Origin: an uncultured Roseobacter sp.
GTDB taxonomy: Bacteria; Pseudomonadota; Alphaproteobacteria; Rhodobacterales; Rhodobacteraceae
Reading direction: 5' to 3'
Length of the DNA stretch: 54,102 nt
Assembly (NCBI RefSeq): GCF_947488185.1
Contig: NZ_CANKYM010000010.1
Span: 1 to 54,102, forward strand
In this document: positions 24,492-31,902 of the stretch, in pieces
Position numbering within the stretch: the first letter of the stretch is position 1
Layout: each line of letters opens with the position of its first letter
Translations under genes and position numbers: made by a program
Notes under the pieces: generated by a model
What the model saw: only the letters and a program-made list of their open reading frames with translations
The model's database searches: none
Told to the model about the DNA's origin: nothing

Positions 24492-25064
24492 ATGACGACA
24501 GAACTGATGAACGAGATTCAAAATGGCGTAAACGTTCAGGCATTGCTTGATGCGCGCACGGCGCTCGAAGCAGCACCAGAGGCGGCAAAATTCACCTGGC
24601 GTGCTCAATGTGAGTGGCTCGATGGCGTGCACAGCCGGACGTCGATATCTGGCTTCTTTGGCCTGGGAGAAGACAAGACGCGACCCTCTGCCCATGTGGT
24701 TGAGACCGATCATCCGGCTGAATTTGCGGCACCGGATGCCGCCGCGACCCCGGTTGAAGTCGTCCTGTCGGGGCTTGCCGGGTGCTTGACAGCAGGGGTC
24801 GCCGCAGTTGCAGAGAACCGCGGCGTCAAGTTGCGCTCTGTGAGCGCCAGCGTTGAGGCCGACATGGATATTGCGGGTATTCTTGGGATTGATGCGGACG
24901 TCCGAAACGGGTTCAGCGCCATTCGGGTCGAGTTTGATATCGACGCAGACGCATCTTCTGAAGACATCGCGGCCCTTGTTGCCCAGTCGCAAAAGCGCTC
25001 GGCGGTCTTTGACATCCTGACCAACCCCACCGCGGTACACGTCTCCACGACCGGTCAGAAGTAA
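24492..25064 (+). CDS. OsmC-family protein, single-cysteine form
   Basis: A 190-residue OsmC/Ohr-fold protein. The central helix carries PVEVVLSGLAGCLTAGVAAVAENRG, with the first conserved Cys at LAGC. The second redox Cys of Ohr/OsmC peroxidases is missing: the corresponding C-terminal helix reads KRSAVFDILTNPTAVHV. It is therefore more likely a thiol-binding or otherwise specialised OsmC member than a classical two-Cys organic peroxidase. The first 45 residues are an extra helical extension. First gene of a plus-strand operon (12 bp before the DUF1127 gene), divergent from the GlxA-type regulator. Confidence 0.85.
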   Translation: MTTELMNEIQNGVNVQALLDARTALEAAPEAAKFTWRAQCEWLDGVHSRTSISGFFGLGEDKTRPSAHVVETDHPAEFAAPDAAATPVEVVLSGLAGCLTAGVAAVAENRGVKLRSVSASVEADMDIAGILGIDADVRNGFSAIRVEFDIDADASSEDIAALVAQSQKRSAVFDILTNPTAVHVSTTGQK

Positions 25065-25076
25065 GGCGGGCGCGTC

Positions 25077-25292
25077 ATGACGAAGAGGACAAGACATCTG
25101 CCCATCCCGGTCTGGTGGAACGCTCTTGCCGGGCTTGCACAGGATACGACGGCGCGAAAATCGGCGCGGCGGATGCGCAGTGGCGTGGTCACTGGTGTGC
25201 AGATCTCTGATCATATCCTGCGCGACATCGGGCTGACACGCAGAGATGTTGAGCGCACATTCTCCCACCCCGCAAGAGGACCCGGCCTTTAA
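25077..25292 (+). CDS. DUF1127 small basic protein in the redox operon
   Basis: 71 residues, highly basic, with the DUF1127 signature ISDHILRDIGLTRRDVE in the C-terminal third (residues 43-59) and an N-terminal basic/aromatic segment with PVWWNALAG. AAGGCGGG precedes the ATG, 12 bp after the OsmC gene, so it is co-transcribed. Family members of this size are thought to bind RNA. It is the second DUF1127 gene of the plasmid; the one at 9083 shares only the signature region. Confidence 0.8.
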   Translation: MTKRTRHLPIPVWWNALAGLAQDTTARKSARRMRSGVVTGVQISDHILRDIGLTRRDVERTFSHPARGPGL

Positions 25293-25375
25293 GAACGCGG
25301 GTCGCAGGCTTTGATCTGCGGCCTGCACTCCAGCATTGAAAATTCCCCCAGGCCAGAACGGAAAGGAATTCAGAA

Positions 25376-26626
25376 ATGACCAGAAACCATGTGGATACAG
25401 CCATTGTCGGCGGGGGTCAGGCCGGGTTGGCGATGAGCCGTGAGCTCACCATGCGAGGCATCGACCATCTGGTCCTGGAAAAGGGCATGATTGGCAACGC
25501 GTGGCGTACGGCGCGTTGGGACAGCCTGCGGTTGCTGACGCCGAACTGGGCAAACGGATTGCCCGGTCGCCCCTACGGTGGGCCGTCATTTCATGGTTTC
25601 ATGTCGGCAACGGAGTTTGCTGAAAGCCTGACACGCTATGCGTCATTCATTTCAGCACCGCTTGTGGAAAACGTTTGCGTCCACGGCGCGCGTGCTTTGC
25701 CGGGTGGCTTCGAACTGGCAACATCAGAGGGCCCGATATCCTGCAGGACGCTGGTGGCCGCCAGCGGTGGTGCCGTCCGACCGGTGGTGCCCGCGATGGC
25801 CACTGCGGTTCCTAAACATGTCTTTCAAACCGATCCGGGGTCTTACAAGCGGCCATCGGATTTGCCGGATGGAGGTGTACTGGTGGTTGGTGCGTCGGCC
25901 TCAGGCGTCCAGATCGCCCGCGAATTACAGCTCTCGGGGCGACGCGTCACACTGGCCGTCGGGACCCATGTCCGATTGCCCCGGAACTATCGCGGGCGGG
26001 ATATCGAATGGTGGCTTGATGCCATTGGGGCGCTGGATGAAAGCCTGGACGACGTTGACGATCTGACACGGGTGCGGCGCACACCGTCTCCGCAGTTGAT
26101 CGGCGGCACCGATCCGGTGGATCTGACAGCCCTCAACCGGCTTGGGGTGGAGATCGTCGGCAGGCTGACCGATATCCGGGGTGGACGGGCGCTGTTCTCG
26201 GGCGGGCTTGCGCACCTGTGCCAGGCCGCGGATCTCAAGCTTGGCCGGTTGCTCGACCGGATCGACATCTGGGCCGCTGAGAGGAGTCCCGGTGCGGCCC
26301 TGATGCCGTCTACACGGCCCTCGGCAACGCCGCTGCCGACGGCACCCCGGCTCAGTCTGGATTTCGGATCAGGCGAGATTGCATCCGTCGTCTGGGCCAC
26401 CGGCTTCAGACCCGCGAATGAATGGTTTCGCGATTTGCCTGTCTTTGATCGTCGCGGAAGGCTTGTCCATGACGGCGGGATCGTTGCGGGGGCACCGGGC
26501 CTCTACGTGCTGGGGCTTCCCTTCCTGCGGCGACGGCGCTCCCTTCAGATCTCCGGTGCCGGGCCTGATACGCGCGACATTGCCCATCACCTCGACTTGC
26601 ACCTGCGGCACAACGCTGCCGCCTGA
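25376..26626 (+). CDS. FAD-dependent oxidoreductase, flavin monooxygenase-like
   Basis: A 416-residue two-dinucleotide-fold flavoprotein. The FAD motif GGGQAG lies at residues 12-17 and the NAD(P) motif GASASG near 166. The region around residues 45-65 (GNAWRTARWDSLRLLTPNW) matches the CzcO/flavin monooxygenase type that oxygenates N or S atoms, and the late ATGFRP motif is present. GGAAAGGAA precedes the ATG. Third gene of the OsmC operon; the next gene is the cysteine synthase-glutaredoxin fusion, which hints at a sulfur compound as substrate. A plain NADPH-dependent thiol or quinone reductase is the alternative. Confidence 0.85.
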   Translation: MTRNHVDTAIVGGGQAGLAMSRELTMRGIDHLVLEKGMIGNAWRTARWDSLRLLTPNWANGLPGRPYGGPSFHGFMSATEFAESLTRYASFISAPLVENVCVHGARALPGGFELATSEGPISCRTLVAASGGAVRPVVPAMATAVPKHVFQTDPGSYKRPSDLPDGGVLVVGASASGVQIARELQLSGRRVTLAVGTHVRLPRNYRGRDIEWWLDAIGALDESLDDVDDLTRVRRTPSPQLIGGTDPVDLTALNRLGVEIVGRLTDIRGGRALFSGGLAHLCQAADLKLGRLLDRIDIWAAERSPGAALMPSTRPSATPLPTAPRLSLDFGSGEIASVVWATGFRPANEWFRDLPVFDRRGRLVHDGGIVAGAPGLYVLGLPFLRRRRSLQISGAGPDTRDIAHHLDLHLRHNAAA

Positions 26627-26690
26627 CACCACCACGCCAGATTTCAACCTCACCACGGCCCGTAATTTGCAGCCCTTGGAGACATCAACC

Positions 26691-28244
26691 ATGACACTTC
26701 AGAGTATTCAAACTGACGCACCGGCGCATGACGGCACCCTGCGACACGCATCACGCGACCGTGGGCTGTTCCCGTCGATCCTCGACACGATTGGCCGCAC
26801 TCCCATCGTGCGCATCAATAATCTGGGGCCGCGACATGTCGAGCTCTATGCCAAGCTTGAAGCCTTCAATCCGATGAGCTCGGTAAAGGATCGTTTGGCG
26901 CTGGCCGTGATTGAGGCAGCGGAACGCTCGGGCGATCTCAAACCGGGGCAAACAGTGATTGAGGCAACCTCCGGCAACACCGGTATTGCACTGGCGATGG
27001 TCTGTGCCCAGAAAGGGCATCCGCTGGTGATTGTGATGGCCGAGAATTTCAGCATCGAGCGTCGCGTGCTCATGCGCTTTCTCGGTGCGAAAGTTATCCT
27101 GACACCTGCTGCCGAGCGCGCAACCGGTATGATGGCCACTGCCGAGCGTCTGGCCACAGCACATGGCTGGTTCCTGTGCCGTCAGTTCGAAAACAACGCG
27201 AATATCGAAGCGCATCGCACAACAACGGCCCGCGAGATTCTCACCGATTTCAGCGAGGAAGGCCTCGATTATTGGGTATCCGGTTTTGGCACGGCGGGTA
27301 CCCTGAAAGGCGTGGCGGAAGAGCTCAAACGCAAGAACCCAGCGACGCAGATTGTCGCGGTTGAACCGGAAAACGCTCAAATGCTCAACAGTGACGTTCT
27401 GCAGCCACGCCTGCCTGACGGGCGGCCCGCGCGCAGTCACCCGAATTCCCGCGCGCACCCTATTCAGGGGTGGTCGCCGGACTTCGTTTCGATTTTTGCG
27501 GAACAGGCGCTGTCATCTGGTCTGATTGACCGGTTCCAACCTGTTTCGGGTGCGGATGCCCTGCAGGTAGCGCGGCGCCTAGCGGCTCTGGAAGGGATAT
27601 TTTGCGGTCCTAGCGGTGGCGCGACAATGGCAGCGGCCTTGGAGGTGGCAAAAGCCGCGCCCGATGGCGCGCGTATCCTCGCGATGATCCCTGACACTGG
27701 CGAGCGTTATCTGACAACACCGCTCTTTGACGATGTGCCAGTGACCATGACGGCCGAAGAAGCGAAAATCCTCGCCTCCGTGCCAAAACCACCCCGCCAA
27801 CAGGCCCAAAATCGGCCTGACCAAGAGCCTGCGATCCCACCACAGGCATCCGTTTTTGTGGCTGCAGCGCTCGCGGATACAGACGCACCGGTCGTGATGT
27901 TCGGGTTCGAGTGGTGTGAATTTTGTTGGTCTGTCCGTAAAATCTTTGACCGTGCGGCAATCCCGTTTCAGGCGATTGACGTCGACAGCGCGGAGCTGCG
28001 TAAGGGCGATGCGGGCGGCCAGATTCTGCGGGCGCTGTTTGCGCGGACAGGCATGCGCACTGTCCCTCAGGTTTTCATCGGGGGCGAGCTTGTTGGCGGC
28101 GCAACGGAGGTTCTAAATGCCTTCGAGGATCGCACGCTTCATGCCCGCCTTGCCGCCTTGCCAAGGCCAATACGAGCCCAGCCCGTCGAAGACCCGCTCT
28201 CGCTTTTGCCACAGTGGTTGAATTCCACGAAAGGTCTTGGGTGA
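26691..28244 (+). CDS. Cysteine synthase-glutaredoxin fusion protein
   Basis: A 517-residue protein of two parts. Residues 20-375 are a PLP-dependent O-acetylserine sulfhydrylase/cystathionine beta-synthase-type domain: TIGRTPIVRINNLG, the PLP lysine K66 in SSVKDRLA, the substrate loop EATSGNTGIALAM, the phosphate-binding GFGTAGTLKG and late GPSGGATMAA. A Pro/Gln-rich linker of about 30 residues (VPKPPRQQAQNRPDQEP) leads to a glutaredoxin domain at about 395-490 with the dithiol active site C409-E-F-C412, the cis-Pro TVPQVFIGG and the GG of the glutathione site. Both active sites look intact. It could couple synthesis or cleavage of a cysteine derivative to thiol reduction. GGAG precedes the ATG at 26691; the stop overlaps the GNAT start by TGATG. 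Confidence 0.9.
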   Translation: MTLQSIQTDAPAHDGTLRHASRDRGLFPSILDTIGRTPIVRINNLGPRHVELYAKLEAFNPMSSVKDRLALAVIEAAERSGDLKPGQTVIEATSGNTGIALAMVCAQKGHPLVIVMAENFSIERRVLMRFLGAKVILTPAAERATGMMATAERLATAHGWFLCRQFENNANIEAHRTTTAREILTDFSEEGLDYWVSGFGTAGTLKGVAEELKRKNPATQIVAVEPENAQMLNSDVLQPRLPDGRPARSHPNSRAHPIQGWSPDFVSIFAEQALSSGLIDRFQPVSGADALQVARRLAALEGIFCGPSGGATMAAALEVAKAAPDGARILAMIPDTGERYLTTPLFDDVPVTMTAEEAKILASVPKPPRQQAQNRPDQEPAIPPQASVFVAAALADTDAPVVMFGFEWCEFCWSVRKIFDRAAIPFQAIDVDSAELRKGDAGGQILRALFARTGMRTVPQVFIGGELVGGATEVLNAFEDRTLHARLAALPRPIRAQPVEDPLSLLPQWLNSTKGLG

Positions 28245-29023
28245 TGGGGCGCTTTGCCAATGGCGCGCTGATCGACATCGCTGATGTCCTCGACCGTCCG
28301 GTCTGGACCTCGCTCACAAGCTGTCATGCGGGATTTGCGCTCGGACGCGGAGGAGCCCGCCGCTTCATGACCGAGGCTGCGCCCTTTGCGGCCGCACGGG
28401 ACGACAGTGTGGAAAGCATTGTGAGCCTTGAACGCCTCATTGTTGCACAGGGCGGTGAGGCAAGGCTGATGCAGGCCGGGAAGGCCCCGGAGCTGCCAAA
28501 CATACCCCCTGCTGAAACGGCGCCAGCCGTGCAGATGGTTGCCGGCCCTCAACTGTGTCCAAGCCTTTCGAACGACGCGGTCCGGCTCACCGGCACGGAC
28601 GCGCCCGAAATGCAGGCGCTGGCTGCTCTGGCCGAGCCTGGCCCGTTCGAGCCGCTCACGCATCTGCTCGGCAGATTCTGGGGCATTCGCCGCAACAACC
28701 GGCTTATTGCGATGGCGGGCGAGCGGTTCAGACAGCCAGGTTTCACTGAGATCAGCGCCGTCTCGGTCCACCCGGCTTATAGGAGGCAAAGCCTTGGGTC
28801 ATCGCTTGTCCGTCATACGGCCACCCACATTTTGGCGCGGGGCGACACGCCCTACCTGCACACTCTTGCGGACAACACCGATGCGATACGGATTTATGAG
28901 CGCCTTGGTTTTCAGACCCGGATTGATATGACCGTGACTTGGTTTTCGGCTTTGACCGACCTGACCACGGCAGGTGCCAACCACGCCGCACCCGGTAAAC
29001 TGCGCTCCTTTCATGATATGTAA
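28244..29023 (+). CDS. GNAT-family N-acetyltransferase
   Basis: A 259-residue protein with a C-terminal GNAT domain (about residues 125-240). The acetyl-CoA motif A is the VSVHPAYRRQSLGSSLVRH segment (QxxGxxS variant), followed by LHTLADNTDAIRIYERLGFQ, a typical motif B. The first 120 residues are a degenerate GNAT-like or unrelated half (double-GNAT architecture is possible). The start ATG at 28244 overlaps the cysteine synthase-glutaredoxin stop (TGATG), so translation is coupled. The substrate may be the amino group of a cysteine derivative made or used by that enzyme; this is inference from coupling only. Last clear gene of the operon. Confidence 0.85.
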   Translation: MGRFANGALIDIADVLDRPVWTSLTSCHAGFALGRGGARRFMTEAAPFAAARDDSVESIVSLERLIVAQGGEARLMQAGKAPELPNIPPAETAPAVQMVAGPQLCPSLSNDAVRLTGTDAPEMQALAALAEPGPFEPLTHLLGRFWGIRRNNRLIAMAGERFRQPGFTEISAVSVHPAYRRQSLGSSLVRHTATHILARGDTPYLHTLADNTDAIRIYERLGFQTRIDMTVTWFSALTDLTTAGANHAAPGKLRSFHDM

Positions 29024-29400
29024 AAGGAAGCCGAACGGGCACTGCGAATGGCGGTGACCACTCGCTGTCGGCACAACAGATGTCCCAAGGTGCTACGCCA
29101 ATGCAAAGGCGCAAGGCATCCACTATCGGATACGAACCTTCCGCGTAGGCTGCCGCAAGCGCGTCCTGCGTGTGTCGAAGGCCAGAAATGACTGCGGGCG
29201 ACGGGATCGCTCTCTTTTCGGTCGGCCAGTCCACGGCATCCAGCAGACAGATGAAAGTGGTGATATGGTTCTTCGGAACCTGACCGGTTGCGGATTTTGC
29301 CGCGTTCATCTCCAAGACGCCTTTTACGAAGTCTTCGACAGCTTGGTTCACTGCCGTGCTCTTGTCTGCTCCCAGAGCCATCCTTGGCAGTCTTCCAAGG
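29024..29400. other. Gap between convergent genes; uncertain minus-strand open frame
   Basis: 377 bp between the GNAT gene and the end of the enoyl-CoA hydratase gene. A minus-strand frame is open through it and on into the GNAT gene (from 29444 down to 28752), but most of its length is antisense to the GNAT gene. In the gap part it reads like ordinary protein (AVEDFVKGVLEMNAAKS), but I recognise no family and find no convincing ribosome site. I cannot decide whether it is a remnant or a chance frame. No clear terminator is seen. Confidence 0.35.
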
Positions 29401-30192
29401 CTATGCTCCTGTGTAGGTGGGTGTCCGCCGTGCAATCCAAGCACTCAACCCTTCATGAACGTCTTTCGTGGCCGCCATCCGTGCGAATTGCTCACGCTCG
29501 ATCAGCAAGCCTTCATCGATGGTTGTGTTGATCCCCCGCGTCACCGCCGTGATAATCCGCGACACGGCGAGCGGTGAATGCCGGACAATGCGTTCAGCCA
29601 GATCGAAAGCGGCAGGCAACAGTGCGTCGTGCGGAACGATCTTGTTCACCAATCCCATCTCATACCCCCGTTGCGGCGAGAAGGTGTCTCCCGTGAGAAG
29701 CAACTCCAGCGCGCGCTTTCGACCCGCAAGACGCGGCAATCGCTGCGTGCCCCCAAACGTGGGAGGTATTCCGATGTTTATTTCCGGTTTTGCAAACAAG
29801 GCCTTTTCGCTCGCCACTGCAAGATGAACGGCCTCGGTGATCTCGCATCCCCCTCCGAAGGCGATCCCGTTGACGGCGGCAATGATGGGCTTCGGGAAGG
29901 CTTCCAGCCTGGCGGTCATGATCTGACCACGTCTGCAAAATTCCCGGACTGCGATATCAACGCCCGCTTTGATGCTCTCCGTGAATTCATGAATATCTCC
30001 CCCTGCCGAAAACGCCCGCTCGCCAGCACCGGTCAGGACGACGGCCCTGATTGTCGGATCAGTTTCGATTGAGGCGAGCAACTCAAGAAGTCGGTCATTT
30101 GTGGCGTAGTTAAGAGCGTTCAGCTTTTCAGGCCTGTTCAGGGTCAGAAGGGCAATAGCCCCTTTTTGTTCATATTTTACCAAGTGCGACAT
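29401..30192 (-). CDS. Enoyl-CoA hydratase (crotonase family)
   Basis: A 263-residue crotonase. Oxyanion-hole segments are ERAFSAGGDIHEF (near residue 62) and NGIAFGGGCEITEAVH (near 108). Both catalytic glutamates of true hydratases are present: GGGCE and PEINIGI, followed by FGGTQRLPRLAG. The ATG at 30192 behind GGAG is preferred to one at 30204. It is divergent from a TetR gene across a 22-bp palindromic operator, so the regulator very likely controls it. It stands alone without other beta-oxidation genes; the acyl-CoA substrate is unknown. Confidence 0.9.
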   Translation of the reverse strand: MSHLVKYEQKGAIALLTLNRPEKLNALNYATNDRLLELLASIETDPTIRAVVLTGAGERAFSAGGDIHEFTESIKAGVDIAVREFCRRGQIMTARLEAFPKPIIAAVNGIAFGGGCEITEAVHLAVASEKALFAKPEINIGIPPTFGGTQRLPRLAGRKRALELLLTGDTFSPQRGYEMGLVNKIVPHDALLPAAFDLAERIVRHSPLAVSRIITAVTRGINTTIDEGLLIEREQFARMAATKDVHEGLSAWIARRTPTYTGA

Positions 30193-30240
30193 GACGGTCT
30201 CCATTCGATTTCGCAGACCATATCGAGACGGAGAATTGAC

Positions 30241-30262
30241 GTATACTCACTGTGTAGTATAC
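30241..30262. promoter_or_regulatory. TetR operator between hydratase and tetR genes
   Basis: GTATACT (30241-30247) and AGTATAC (30256-30262) form a perfect 7-bp inverted repeat with an 8-bp spacer. It lies 7 bp ahead of the tetR start and about 48 bp ahead of the hydratase start, ideal for repression of both. Confidence 0.75.
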
Positions 30263-30268
30263 ATAGCC

Positions 30269-30841
30269 ATGTCACCTGAAAATCGATCTGCTAAAGACCG
30301 CATCCTGGATGCTGCCAACCGCTTGTTCTATAGCGAGGGTATTCGCGCTGTGAGCGTTGACGCCATTGCTGCAAAAGCGGGCATTACCAAAAAGACGCTC
30401 TATTATCACTTCAAGAGCAAGGACGATCTGATCACGGCTTATCTGACGTCCCGCGATCAACCGAATCTGGCACTGTTCAGAACATGGTTTGACAATGCCG
30501 AGGGCAAGCTTGCTGATAAGGTCGAAGCTATTTTCTCGAATCTGTCGCAGTCTGCACGTCATCCGAAATGGAAAGGCTGTGGTTTTCTGCGCACGGCTGC
30601 CGAGCTGGCAAATATGCCGGGTCATCCGGCTATGAAAGTCGGTGCTGCACATAAGAAGAAATTCGAAGCCTGGCTTTGTGAAGAGTTTCAGGATCACGAA
30701 ACGAAGAACCCGGGTGAACTGGCCCGGCATGTCGTTTTGCTCATGGATGGTGCTTTCTCAACCGTCCTTGTACATCAAGATCCGGAGTATCTTGTGTCTG
30801 CTGGACGGGCGGCAAGGGCGATGGTCGCGGAAGCGTCTTGA
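30269..30841 (+). CDS. TetR-family regulator
   Basis: A 190-residue TetR factor. The N-terminal HTH spans residues 8-55 (ILDAANRLFYSEGIRAVSVDAIAAKAGITKKTLYYHFKSKDDL in pattern), followed by an all-helical ligand domain with WKGCGFLRTAAEL, seen in the AcrR/NemR-like subgroup. The start is the ATG at 30269, 7 bp after the palindrome at 30241-30262; a longer frame from 30191 runs through that operator and is unlikely. Divergence from the enoyl-CoA hydratase suggests that the ligand is an acyl-CoA or a related acid. Confidence 0.9.
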   Translation: MSPENRSAKDRILDAANRLFYSEGIRAVSVDAIAAKAGITKKTLYYHFKSKDDLITAYLTSRDQPNLALFRTWFDNAEGKLADKVEAIFSNLSQSARHPKWKGCGFLRTAAELANMPGHPAMKVGAAHKKKFEAWLCEEFQDHETKNPGELARHVVLLMDGAFSTVLVHQDPEYLVSAGRAARAMVAEAS

Positions 30842-30986
30842 TGGCTTCGGAGCATTGGATTGCGAACAGCGTCGAGCCGGGGCCTCGCAATGACGGCGCA
30901 TTTGTCCACTTTGCCGTCATCTGATACTGATTGAACCCGAAAATTTGACAGCAGACCCAAGTACCGGGCTGAGCACGCCAGTTTGT

Positions 30987-31808
30987 ATGGCTGGACAATG
31001 GGCTGCCAATCGAGGATGGGCCTTGAGCAAAAAATATTGGCGCGCCGGACAGATATCCGATTTGGAGCTGTTTGCTGCGCACTTCAAAACCCACAAGTAC
31101 CGATGTCACATCCACGAAGGTTACGTCATAGGGATTGTGACACATGGTCTCGAGGCGTTCTACTGCCGAGGACAGGTGCACACAGCGGGTCCTGGCGATG
31201 TCATTCTGGTGAACCCACAATCCCAACACGATGGAGAGGCTGCATCGGATGCCGGCTGGTCATACCGGGTAATGTACCCGTCCGAGGTGCATTTTCTGCG
31301 CGTAGAAAATAACGGGATCAGGCCGTACTTTACGAAGTCAGTTGTACACGATCCCAACTTGGCATCACGGATAGCGAGGCTGCACAAGGGCCTCGAGTCA
31401 CAATGCGATACACATGAGATGCGGGAAATCTGGGCTGGTATCTTGTTGGATTTGGTAGAGCGCCATGCTGAGCGCCCAACCACCGAAGATTACACGTACC
31501 GTGATCCAAAACGGATCACGCTGATCGAGCAAATATTACGAGCGTCATGCATCGACGGCATCGGCCTGGAAGAAGTGGCCGATGAGGTGGGCTGGTCCCA
31601 ATGGCACCTGATACGGTCGTTCAAGGCAGCGAAAGGGATTTCCCCGCATGACTTCCTCGTGGACTGTCGCATTCGCCATGCAAAGGACCTCATAGATGAC
31701 GGAGAGGGGTTGGCTGCAGCCGCCGTTGCCTCTGGTTTCATAGATCAAAGCCATTTCACACGTGCCTACGGATTTACGCCGGGTGTGTATCGGCGCTCGC
31801 GCTCCTAG
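30987..31808 (+). CDS. AraC-family transcriptional regulator
   Basis: About 273 residues. The N-terminal half is an AraC-type cupin sensor (KTHKYRCHIHEGYVIGIVTHG, then GPGDVILVNPQSQHDGEA). The C-terminal 100 residues form the two-helix HTH (IGLEEVADEVGWSQWHLIRSFKAAKGISPHDFL, then AAAAVASGFIDQSHFTRAYGFTPGVYRR). The start is uncertain: an ATG at 30987, a TTG at 30945 and a TTG at 31023 are in frame; I use the ATG. The gene is followed 94 bp later on the same strand by an M20 amidohydrolase, its probable target. The ligand is unknown. Confidence 0.85.
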   Translation: MAGQWAANRGWALSKKYWRAGQISDLELFAAHFKTHKYRCHIHEGYVIGIVTHGLEAFYCRGQVHTAGPGDVILVNPQSQHDGEAASDAGWSYRVMYPSEVHFLRVENNGIRPYFTKSVVHDPNLASRIARLHKGLESQCDTHEMREIWAGILLDLVERHAERPTTEDYTYRDPKRITLIEQILRASCIDGIGLEEVADEVGWSQWHLIRSFKAAKGISPHDFLVDCRIRHAKDLIDDGEGLAAAAVASGFIDQSHFTRAYGFTPGVYRRSRS

Positions 31809-31902
31809 TGGAGCAAATTCGTACAATATCCATTCAAGCCTCATTGCTACATGCCTTCCAACGGATTCCCTGCAGAGCGCCGGGCACCGCTGGAAGAAAG
31901 AT

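Noticed and set aside
30890..30920. ATGACGGC/GCCGTCAT hairpin after the tetR gene as a terminator
   Set aside because: The stem is 8 bp with a 15-nt loop and no following T-tract, so a terminator call is too weak.
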